Of a stretch of DNA of 5,999 nt, positions 1-4,995 are shown in pieces. Position 1 is the first letter of the stretch, and every line of letters starts with the position of its first letter. The notes under the pieces are model-generated. The model made no database searches, had not been told where the DNA came from, and saw only the letters and a program-made list of their open reading frames with translations. The position numbers and the translations under genes are program-made. Origin of the DNA: Candidatus Woesearchaeota archaeon (lineage in GTDB: Archaea; Nanobdellota; Nanobdellia; Woesearchaeales; WALR01); NCBI GenBank assembly GCA_015522765.1, contig WALR01000011.1, positions 1 through 5,999 of the forward strand, in the 5' to 3' direction.

Positions 1-198
1 AGAAAGCCCGTCCAGGCTTAACTTAGAGGAGAATGAGTAAAGTAATTCCTCTTCTGCAAGAATATTCTCAAGAGGAACATGCTCTTCAGTTAATAATCTT
101 TTTTCTATGATACGGGTATGTCTTAATGAGAAGACTCCCAGAGAGCTAACCTGAACTTCGCCGCCAAGAAGCCAGCTCACATCATCATTCATTACCAT
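1..198 (-). CDS. Unrecognised protein, N-terminal part only (runs off the left edge)
   Basis: An open frame on the minus strand runs from an ATG at 198-196 through 66 codons to the first base of the window without a stop, so the 3' end lies outside. The translation begins MVMNDDVSWLLGGEVQVSSL and continues with a mixed hydrophobic/charged sequence rich in Leu and Glu (around residues 35-55). I see no signal peptide, membrane segment or known motif, and I do not recognise the family. A second ATG at 192-190 is equally possible: a run of five G (203-199) lies at Shine-Dalgarno distance from it. Support for a real gene comes from the uninterrupted frame, the purine-rich site and an AT-rich box A candidate at 240-231. 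It is divergent from rfcL. No function can be assigned. Confidence 0.6.
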   Translation of the reverse strand, partial: MVMNDDVSWLLGGEVQVSSLGVFSLRHTRIIEKRLLTEEHVPLENILAEEELLYSFSSKLSLDGLS

Positions 199-230
199 CC
201 CCCATAGTTGATTGATGAAGGAAGAAAAGC

Positions 231-240
231 TTATATTTTA
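231..240 (-). promoter_or_regulatory. Candidate archaeal box A (TATA) for the left-edge gene
   Basis: The minus strand reads TAAAATATAA here, a good archaeal box A, centred about 37 bases before the ATG at 198 and 43 before that at 192. Transcription starting about 25 bases downstream would give a short leader containing the GGGGG site. The element is nearly symmetrical, and on the plus strand it is preceded by a purine-rich stretch (AGAAAAGC), so it could instead serve rfcL with a leader of about 90 bases. Orientation is inferred. Confidence 0.4.
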
Positions 241-288
241 ATCTTTCTGATGTATCTATCCTGAAGTAGTGGACCTGCATTACGAAAC

Positions 289-297
289 TATTTAAAG
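289..297 (+). promoter_or_regulatory. Candidate box A with BRE for rfcL
   Basis: TATTTAAAG is preceded directly by the purine-rich GAAAC, which resembles an archaeal BRE. A start about 25 bases downstream would fall near 318, leaving a leader of about 34 bases that includes the rfcL ribosome binding site. The rest of the 199-351 gap contains no open frame or RNA gene that I can see. Confidence 0.5.
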
Positions 298-337
298 AAT
301 AAGCTCTACTCATTACCAGCCATTAGTGGTCAAACAA

Positions 338-345
338 GGAGAGGT
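338..345 (+). promoter_or_regulatory. Ribosome binding site of rfcL
   Basis: GGAGAGGT ends six bases before the ATG at 352. The GAGGT part matches the 3' end of 16S rRNA. This fixes the rfcL start and shows it is translated from a leadered mRNA. Confidence 0.65.
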
Positions 346-351
346 CGTAAA

Positions 352-1578
352 ATGGGAATTCCCTGGATAAGAAAATATGAGCCCCTCTCACCCAACGAGA
401 TAAGGGGAAACAGCAAGGGGGTAAAGCAGTTATACGAGTTCATCACTAACTTCAGTTCTCAGAAGAGGAACTGCCTTCTTCTCACGGGCCCGACAGGATG
501 CGGCAAGACATCGGCGGTCCACGCAATAGCCAGAGAGCTTAAGATGGAGCTTGTAGAGATAAATGCATCAGACTTCAGAAACAAGAGCGAGATTGAGGCA
601 AGGGTGGGGAGGGCAATACACCAAACAAGCCTCTTCCGCAGGAAGAAGCTTATCCTCATCGACGAGGTTGACGGGCTTTCTGGGAACAGCGACAGGGGGG
701 GAGTTGCCGCGATAAAGAACCTTGTTAAATCCTCAAGTTTTCCGATAATACTCACCGCAAACGACCCTGATATTAAAAAACTTGCCCAGCTTAAGAAGCT
801 CTCTATCCAGGTGGAGTTCAAGGAGCTGGGCTATGAAGAGGTGTACGACCTGCTGAAAGAGATATGCAAGAAGGAGGGAGTAAAGTGGGAGGAGCAGGCT
901 CTTAGGATGCTTGCGAGGCGGGCGGGAGGAGATGCGCGCGCGGCAATAAACGACCTTCAAACCCTGTCGTCTGTTTCAAAGAGCATAAAGGAGAAGGATG
1001 TCCTCAACCTCTCAGGCAGGAACAAGGAAGAAGGTCTAAGCCAGGCAATAACAAGGATTTTTAAGAGCAGGGATTTAAGCATAGCCGCGGGCGCCCTTTA
1101 CAGCGTTAACGAGGATTATGACGCGGTGCTCTTATGGCTTGACGAGAACATACCCTACGAGTATAAAAAGGCAGGGGACATAAGGAACGCCTATTACGCC
1201 CTCTCAAAGGCGAACATATTCCTCTCAAGGATAAGGAGATGGCAGTACTGGCGTTTCCTCGTGTATGTCAACTTCTACCTCTCTGCAGGGGTGGCTCTTG
1301 CGAAGGAGTCCAAGTATAGCGGGGCAGTAACCCTTAAGAGGCCGTCAAGACCGCTTAAGATATGGATATCAAACAACAGGTTAAGACTCAAGAAGGCCAT
1401 CTCGGAGAAGATTGCAGGGGCAACCCACACATCATCAAAGAGGACATTCAACGAGATGAAATTCCTCTCGGTTATTGCAGGGGATAAGAAGGTGAGGGCC
1501 TGGCTTGAAGAGGAGGCAGAGATAACAAAGGAGGAAGAGGAATGGCTGCTGGAGCATGCAGGCAGAAAGAAATGGTAA
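352..1578 (+). CDS. rfcL: Replication factor C large subunit (clamp loader ATPase)
   Basis: RfcL works with RfcS to open the PCNA ring and load it on primer-template DNA. The 408-residue product is a typical AAA+ clamp loader. It begins with the family's W-x-x-KY-x-P motif (residues 5-11). Walker A GPTGCGKT is at 46-53, NASD at 71-74, Walker B LILIDEVDG at 100-108, sensor 1 TAND at 135-138, and the RFC box with the sensor 2 arginine (GDARAAINDLQ) at 193-203. A helical collar and C-terminal domain follow. The start is set by the site at 338-345. The protein is shorter than the roughly 470-500 residues usual in euryarchaea, and it ends in an acidic then basic tail (EEEEW...GRKKW) with no visible PIP box of the Q-x-x-(L/I)-x-x-F-F kind. 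The AAA+ core looks fully intact, so the call is secure; only the C-terminus is unusual. The small subunit is not in this window. Confidence 0.95.
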   Translation: MGIPWIRKYEPLSPNEIRGNSKGVKQLYEFITNFSSQKRNCLLLTGPTGCGKTSAVHAIARELKMELVEINASDFRNKSEIEARVGRAIHQTSLFRRKKLILIDEVDGLSGNSDRGGVAAIKNLVKSSSFPIILTANDPDIKKLAQLKKLSIQVEFKELGYEEVYDLLKEICKKEGVKWEEQALRMLARRAGGDARAAINDLQTLSSVSKSIKEKDVLNLSGRNKEEGLSQAITRIFKSRDLSIAAGALYSVNEDYDAVLLWLDENIPYEYKKAGDIRNAYYALSKANIFLSRIRRWQYWRFLVYVNFYLSAGVALAKESKYSGAVTLKRPSRPLKIWISNNRLRLKKAISEKIAGATHTSSKRTFNEMKFLSVIAGDKKVRAWLEEEAEITKEEEEWLLEHAGRKKW

Positions 1579-1595
1579 GCAGCGGAACAAAATGA

Positions 1596-1605
1596 TTAAT
1601 AAAAA
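1596..1605 (+). promoter_or_regulatory. Weak candidate box A for glyS
   Basis: TTAATAAAAA sits in the 63-base gap between rfcL and glyS, about 40 bases before the glyS ATG. A start 25 bases downstream would leave a short leader carrying the glyS ribosome binding site. The genes could equally be co-transcribed from the rfcL promoter. Confidence 0.3.
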
Positions 1606-1629
1606 GTAAGGCACATAATGAGAAGTTAA

Positions 1630-1636
1630 GGAGGAG
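1630..1636 (+). promoter_or_regulatory. Strong ribosome binding site of glyS
   Basis: GGAGGAG, preceded by AA, ends five bases before the ATG at 1642. It is the best Shine-Dalgarno match in the window and decides the glyS start. Confidence 0.75.
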
Positions 1637-1641
1637 ATTTT

Positions 1642-3135
1642 ATGGGAGAACCAAAAATATCTATAGACGAACTCGCGGTTTTCTGCAAGAAGAAGGGCTT
1701 CGCTGTTATAAGCGGGGAGATATATGGGGGTTTATCAGGATTTTACGACTTCGGCTGGCTCGGCTCTGAGATGAAGCGGAACATAAAGGACAGCCTGTGG
1801 AATGATTTTGTAAGGAGAAGGGGAAACATTGTCGGGATAGACGGAAGCATAATAACCCATCCCAAAGTGTGGGAGGCAAGCGGGCATGTGGAGAACTTCA
1901 GCGACATGATTGTCAGCTGCGGGAAGTGCAGGGAGAGCTTCAGGGCAGACCAGGTGGCAGCGGACCAGCTAGGGGTAAATCCGGCGTCACTCTCAATTGA
2001 GGATGTTAAGGTGATGGTGGAGAGAGAGGAGCTCAAATGCCCGCATTGCGGCTCCATACTGAAAACTGCCTCAAAGTTCAATTTAATGTTCTCAACGAAA
2101 ATAGGCTCAACAGCAGGCAATGGAGTAAATTCCTTTTTGAGGCCTGAGACAGCCCAGCTGATATTCACCGACTTCAAGGGCGTGATGGACTCTGCAAGGA
2201 TGAGGCCGCCATTCGGCATCGCCCAGCTGGGAAAGGCATTCAGGAATGAGATATCACCCAGGGACTTTCTCTTCAGGATGCGGGAGTTCGAGCAGTTCGA
2301 GATAGAGTTCTTCACAGCAGACAAAGATGAGGGGAATGACGATGAGCCTGATATGTCCGGGTTTAAGGGGATGAAGATAAACCTTCTGACAGAGGACAAA
2401 CAGAGAAAGAAAGAGGGGGAAGCAGAAAGGGTTGACGCATTAAGCCTGCTGAAGACAGCTAAAAAGTGGCACGCCTACTGGCTTCTTGAGTTCTACTCGT
2501 GGTTCATAAGACACGGCATAAGCCCGGCAAACCTGAGGATAAGGGAGCACCGAAAGGAAGAGCTCGCCCATTACGCATCTGCATGCTTTGATATAGAGTA
2601 CAAGTTCCCATTTGGATGGAGCGAGATACACGGAGACGCTGAGAGGGGCTCGTTCGACCTTGACCAGCACTCAAAGTACTCGGGCCAGAAGATGTACTAC
2701 TTTGACGCGCAGAACAATGAGAAGATTGTTCCGAGGGTCGCCGCCGAGCCCTCGCAGGGAATAGAAAGGGCGATGATGGCTTTCCTCTATGATGCGTACA
2801 AATACGATAAGGAGAGGGGGAATGTCGTCATGGGATTCCATCCTGTTATTGCACCTGTGAAGGTAGGGGTGTTCCCGCTTGTGAATAAGCTGGATGAGAA
2901 GGCGTCTGCTGTCTTCAGGCTTGTCAATGAAAATTTCGTTGCTGTATATGACCGCTCGGGCAGCATAGGAAGGAGATACGCCCGCGCAGACGAGATTGGG
3001 ATACCCTTCTGCATAACCATAGACTTCGACACCCTTAAAGACGAGTCGGTCACCATAAGGGAGAGGGACACGACAAAGCAGACAAGGGTTAAGATAAGCG
3101 AAATCGCTGGCTACCTAAAACAGCGGGGATTATAA
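1642..3135 (+). CDS. glyS: Glycyl-tRNA synthetase, alpha2 type
   Basis: The product attaches glycine to tRNA-Gly in the cytoplasm using ATP. It is a class II synthetase of 497 residues. The N-terminal GEIYGGLSGFYDFG (25-38) and the PKVWEASGHVENFSD stretch (74-88) are GlyRS signatures. A Cys4 zinc knuckle is formed by C93, C96, C133 and C136. LRPETAQ is at 166-172. Motif 2 with FRNEISPR is at 200-207, followed by REFEQFEIEFF (214-224). Motif 3 EPSQGIER is at 369-376. The C-terminal anticodon-binding domain carries GSIGRRYARADEIGIPF (440-456). A charged, low-complexity insert lies at about 227-265. The wording of motif 2 and of the surrounding catalytic core (FNLMF, PRDFLFRMREFEQ, AHYASA, FDLDQHSKYSG) is that of bacterial alpha2 GlyRS of the Thermus/Mycoplasma sort, rather than the archaeal/eukaryotic form. 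It lies 63 bases after rfcL on the same strand. All catalytic motifs look intact. The symbol follows common usage; glyQS is an alternative name. Confidence 0.95.
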   Translation: MGEPKISIDELAVFCKKKGFAVISGEIYGGLSGFYDFGWLGSEMKRNIKDSLWNDFVRRRGNIVGIDGSIITHPKVWEASGHVENFSDMIVSCGKCRESFRADQVAADQLGVNPASLSIEDVKVMVEREELKCPHCGSILKTASKFNLMFSTKIGSTAGNGVNSFLRPETAQLIFTDFKGVMDSARMRPPFGIAQLGKAFRNEISPRDFLFRMREFEQFEIEFFTADKDEGNDDEPDMSGFKGMKINLLTEDKQRKKEGEAERVDALSLLKTAKKWHAYWLLEFYSWFIRHGISPANLRIREHRKEELAHYASACFDIEYKFPFGWSEIHGDAERGSFDLDQHSKYSGQKMYYFDAQNNEKIVPRVAAEPSQGIERAMMAFLYDAYKYDKERGNVVMGFHPVIAPVKVGVFPLVNKLDEKASAVFRLVNENFVAVYDRSGSIGRRYARADEIGIPFCITIDFDTLKDESVTIRERDTTKQTRVKISEIAGYLKQRGL

Positions 3136-3149
3136 TGAAAGAAACATGT

Positions 3150-3557
3150 TCAATCCCGGGGAGAATTGCAGTTAAACGCCTTGTTGATGAGGCTCTTCTT
3201 ATAGGATGAGGCAGGCAGCTCCTCCTTTAACAGCTCCATAACAAGGTCAGGATTAAACCTTGAGAAGCTCATGATGTCTAGGAAGAAGTATCTCCTGTTG
3301 GGGAATGAGTGAATTACTATGTGGGTAAAGACGCCCGAGATGAACCCTGTTATGCCCATATCCCTGACCCGTTTTATCTTGTTGTAGACGAGAATGGGCT
3401 TTGTAACCTGCTTCACATTCATGACCTTAAGAATCTCCTCGAGGAGGCTGTAGATGACTTCAAGGCTGTCTATTGGGCCTGTGCATTTGTACGCCTCTAT
3501 GATGAGGTGCATCCCCTTGTCATCAGCAGGATCCCCCTCTTTATTTCCCCCTTCCAT
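3150..3557 (-). CDS. S-adenosylmethionine decarboxylase-like protein lacking the catalytic residues
   Basis: This 135-residue protein has the fold signatures of the small prokaryotic AdoMet decarboxylase (SpeD/SpeH) family: G-x-HL at 15-18 with EAYKC (21-25), then an ungapped match from GITGFIS (68-74) through H79, IHSFP (82-86) and Y90 to LDI (93-95). In active family members the E-S bond of ESH is cut to make the pyruvoyl cofactor; here the positions are F77-T78-H79. The catalytic cysteine of FTCG is F98. The histidine equivalent to H68 of the Thermotoga enzyme remains as H83. Normal decarboxylation is therefore unlikely, and a binding, partner (prozyme-like) or new catalytic role is inferred. 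No Shine-Dalgarno site precedes the ATG at 3557; a box A lies at leaderless distance. An internal ATG at codon 16 (3512) would cut into the G-x-HL motif. It follows the SWIM gene by 21 bases and converges on glyS with a 14-base gap. Confidence 0.75.
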   Translation of the reverse strand: MEGGNKEGDPADDKGMHLIIEAYKCTGPIDSLEVIYSLLEEILKVMNVKQVTKPILVYNKIKRVRDMGITGFISGVFTHIVIHSFPNRRYFFLDIMSFSRFNPDLVMELLKEELPASSYKKSLINKAFNCNSPRD

Positions 3558-3578
3558 GGCAGAGGGATTTATGAGCCA

Positions 3579-3770
3579 CTATTTAAATTTTTGGGAGGCA
3601 GAGTTTTCAATGACGAACTCGTCAACTGCCGCTATGTGCTTGCAGAACCCCTTGTACTTATATGATGGGCAGGTGCAGCTCCTCTCTTTAAGATTAACAA
3701 TGTAGCTCTTCCCCTCATCAGACTCGCTTTTAACCTCGAATATCTCTGAACCAAGCTGTCTTATTATCAT
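3579..3770 (-). CDS. Small SWIM zinc-finger protein
   Basis: A 63-residue protein that is little more than one SWIM finger. The C-x-C-x(8)-C-x-H zinc site is C32, C34, C43 and H45, within SCTCPSYKYKGFCKHIAA, and is preceded by a short beta-rich segment (YIVNLKERS, residues 23-31) as in other SWIM domains. SWIM fingers bind nucleic acid or proteins and are usually part of larger proteins such as SWI/SNF ATPases, MuDR transposases and the Shu2/SWS1 recombination factors. In archaea, short stand-alone ones also occur. No other domain fits in this length. The ATG at 3770 has AGGTGG (3782-3777) six bases upstream, and also a box A-like element centred 27 bases upstream that overlaps the stop of the DUF763 gene. 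Function unknown: a DNA- or RNA-binding accessory factor is the reasonable guess. Its neighbour is an AdoMet decarboxylase-like gene, which gives no clear pathway. Confidence 0.8.
   Translation of the reverse strand: MIIRQLGSEIFEVKSESDEGKSYIVNLKERSCTCPSYKYKGFCKHIAAVDEFVIENSASQKFK
3581..3590 (-). promoter_or_regulatory. Candidate box A for the AdoMet decarboxylase-like gene
   Basis: AAATTTAAAT on the minus strand, a perfect palindrome centred about 28 bases before the ATG at 3557. It overlaps the last codons and TAG stop (3581-3579) of the SWIM gene. With no Shine-Dalgarno site in the 21-base gap, this position suggests a leaderless transcript beginning at or near the ATG. Confidence 0.5.
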
Positions 3771-3776
3771 GGATAG

Positions 3777-3782
3777 CCACCT
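3777..3782 (-). promoter_or_regulatory. Ribosome binding site of the SWIM protein gene
   Basis: AGGTGG on the minus strand, six bases before the ATG at 3770. It would work only on a transcript starting further upstream, for example read-through from the DUF763 gene, because the box A at 3801-3793 would place the start at or after this site. Confidence 0.4.
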
Positions 3783-3792
3783 GTTGTCAGGG

Positions 3793-3801
3793 TATTAAAA
3801 A
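3793..3801 (-). promoter_or_regulatory. Candidate box A for the SWIM protein gene
   Basis: TTTTTAATA on the minus strand, centred 27 bases before the ATG at 3770. It contains the TAA stop of the DUF763 gene (3797-3795). The spacing is right for a leaderless transcript. The run of T could alternatively be part of a terminator for the DUF763 transcript. Confidence 0.35.
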
Positions 3802-4904
3802 GTTGCGCTGCCCCCAATGCGGAAGTAGGAGGAGAGATTCCTTAAGGCATGCATCTTCGCCCTCTCCCCAACCCTCGCCTCATCCACCGCCTGCCTCATA
3901 ACCTCAATCGTCTTCGCATAGTTCTTATAATTGACAGGGTAGGGAAAGCCGTCCTTCCCGCCGTGGGCAAATGAGTAATTAACAGGGTCCCTCCAGCTCG
4001 GCTCCTCCCCGTAAATAAGACGGGATGCGAGAGCAAGGCTTCTTATTGCAGAGGCGCCGATCCCCTTAATCATTAACAGCTCCCTGTAATTTGAAGGGGC
4101 TATTGCAGACGCCCTCCTTAAACTCTCAAGATTCCTCTTGTTAGAGAAGAATATCATGTGGTGCCTGGGCATTGAGAGTTTCCTGTATTCATGACTGATG
4201 AAGTCGCTCAGCTTCATCTGGGAGGAGAGCCTCTCAAATGAGCCCTCATTAACAATATCCACGCTGAGCTTCCTGACATGCTCGCTTTCTGCCGCGGTCA
4301 TATTAAGGGTTTTTACACGCGCATCAGAGCAGACCGCGCTGTGCGGCTCGTTTATCATCTCTCCTGCAAGCCTGTCATCCCAGTGGTACCTTCTAGCATA
4401 GCCGGTTGAATCATTCATCCCCTGCTGGACCACCCCCCACCTCGCCTTTTTATCCACAATAATGGTGTGGTGGTATAAGGTAAAGCCGTCCTGGACAAGA
4501 GCAGAGTCAACCTTTGCAGCTGTCCTGCTAACATCCACAAGGGAAGAGGCCTTTGAACTGCTTACCCCCATCTCTGGCGCTTGCTCCGCTATCTCATGAG
4601 GCGTCTTCCTGCTTGCGGCTCCCTTGCCGCCGAACACCCTTACAGAGTCATGCCCTTTAAGCGCCTCCTTCAACGCCCCCATGGTAACTGTCGTCGTCCC
4701 TGAGCTGTGCCAGTCATAGCCGAGAAGGCAGGAGAACGACTGGAACCAGAAGGGATTTGAGAGCCTCTTAATGAGGGTCGTGCTTCCCATCTCGTCAATA
4801 ATCGCCTCTGATACTGCACCGGCAAGCTTCACCATGTTCCTGAAGAGCCAGGGCGGGGCCTTTCCGTGGTGGAGGGGCAGATTCGCAATTCCTGATTTAA
4901 GCAT
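3795..4904 (-). CDS. DUF763 domain protein, full length
   Basis: The 369-residue product matches the conserved archaeal/thermophile family DUF763 from end to end. The N-terminal pattern GIANLPLHHGKAPPWLF (5-21) is followed by LSNPFWFQSFSCLLGYDWHS (48-67), GGKG..SRKTP (92-102), KVDSALVQDGF (131-141), LYHHT (143-147), VVQQGMN (158-164), ARRYHW (170-175) and EPH (186-188). After a variable linker comes a helix-hairpin-helix-like motif, LLMIKGIGASAIRSLAL (276-292), then LIYGEEPSWRDP (296-307) and SFAHGGKDGFPYPV (311-324). Many invariant His, Lys, Asp and Gln residues suggest an enzyme, and the hairpin motif suggests contact with nucleic acid. Both are inferences: as far as I know no reaction has been established. 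The start at 4904 has GAGGAT directly upstream (4910-4905) and a box A centred about 25 bases upstream. It lies 91 bases after the Lrp-type regulator gene and 24 bases before the SWIM gene. No truncation or frameshift is seen. Confidence 0.9.
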   Translation of the reverse strand: MLKSGIANLPLHHGKAPPWLFRNMVKLAGAVSEAIIDEMGSTTLIKRLSNPFWFQSFSCLLGYDWHSSGTTTVTMGALKEALKGHDSVRVFGGKGAASRKTPHEIAEQAPEMGVSSSKASSLVDVSRTAAKVDSALVQDGFTLYHHTIIVDKKARWGVVQQGMNDSTGYARRYHWDDRLAGEMINEPHSAVCSDARVKTLNMTAAESEHVRKLSVDIVNEGSFERLSSQMKLSDFISHEYRKLSMPRHHMIFFSNKRNLESLRRASAIAPSNYRELLMIKGIGASAIRSLALASRLIYGEEPSWRDPVNYSFAHGGKDGFPYPVNYKNYAKTIEVMRQAVDEARVGERAKMHALRNLSSYFRIGGSATF

Positions 4905-4924
4905 ATCCTCTAATAGTATCTTCT

Positions 4925-4933
4925 ATTTTATAA
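4925..4933 (-). promoter_or_regulatory. Candidate box A for the DUF763 gene
   Basis: TTATAAAAT on the minus strand, centred about 25 bases before the ATG at 4904. This close match to the archaeal TATA consensus predicts a leaderless or very short-leader mRNA. The GAGGAT just before the ATG would then be mostly untranscribed. Confidence 0.55.
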
Positions 4934-4952
4934 GCGTCACGCAGCGCCCTGT

Positions 4953-4966
4953 CCAGTGGCCAGTGG
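4953..4966. repeat. Tandem 7-base repeat upstream of the DUF763 promoter
   Basis: CCAGTGG occurs twice with no gap (4953-4959 and 4960-4966), with TGGCCA at the junction. It lies about 20 bases beyond the DUF763 box A, where an archaeal activator or repressor could bind. A protein-binding role is only a possibility; two copies of a 7-mer can arise by chance or slippage. Confidence 0.35.
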
Positions 4967-4995
4967 GATTACCATAAGCGAGAATATAGAATAAA

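Noticed and set aside
199..351. RNA gene or riboswitch in the rfcL upstream region
   Set aside because: I found no tRNA-like or strong stem-loop pattern. Box A elements and a ribosome binding site explain the notable sequence.
459..960. Minus-strand open frames within rfcL
   Set aside because: They lie antisense to the conserved AAA+ core and have no motifs of their own.
1743..2399. 218-codon open frame on the minus strand inside glyS
   Set aside because: It is fully antisense to a gene with all GlyRS motifs, and its translation is Ser/Pro-rich low-information sequence with no family motif, as expected of a shadow frame.
3131..3147. T-rich stretch on the minus strand after the AdoMet decarboxylase-like stop as a terminator
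   Set aside because: The T runs are only three long and interrupted. It might contribute to archaeal termination but cannot be distinguished from ordinary AT-rich spacer.
3135..3209. Short plus-strand ORF starting at an ATG overlapping the glyS stop (TAATG)
   Set aside because: Only 24 codons, lying antisense to the end of the AdoMet decarboxylase-like gene, with no recognisable features. Stop-start overlap alone is weak evidence.
3309..3665. 118-codon plus-strand open frame opposite the AdoMet decarboxylase-like and SWIM genes
   Set aside because: It overlaps two minus-strand genes with clear family signatures, lacks a good ribosome binding site, and its translation mirrors their codons.
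4975..4995. AT-rich tail after the Lrp-type gene as a terminator
   Set aside because: There is no continuous T run and no hairpin, so it is too weak to annotate.
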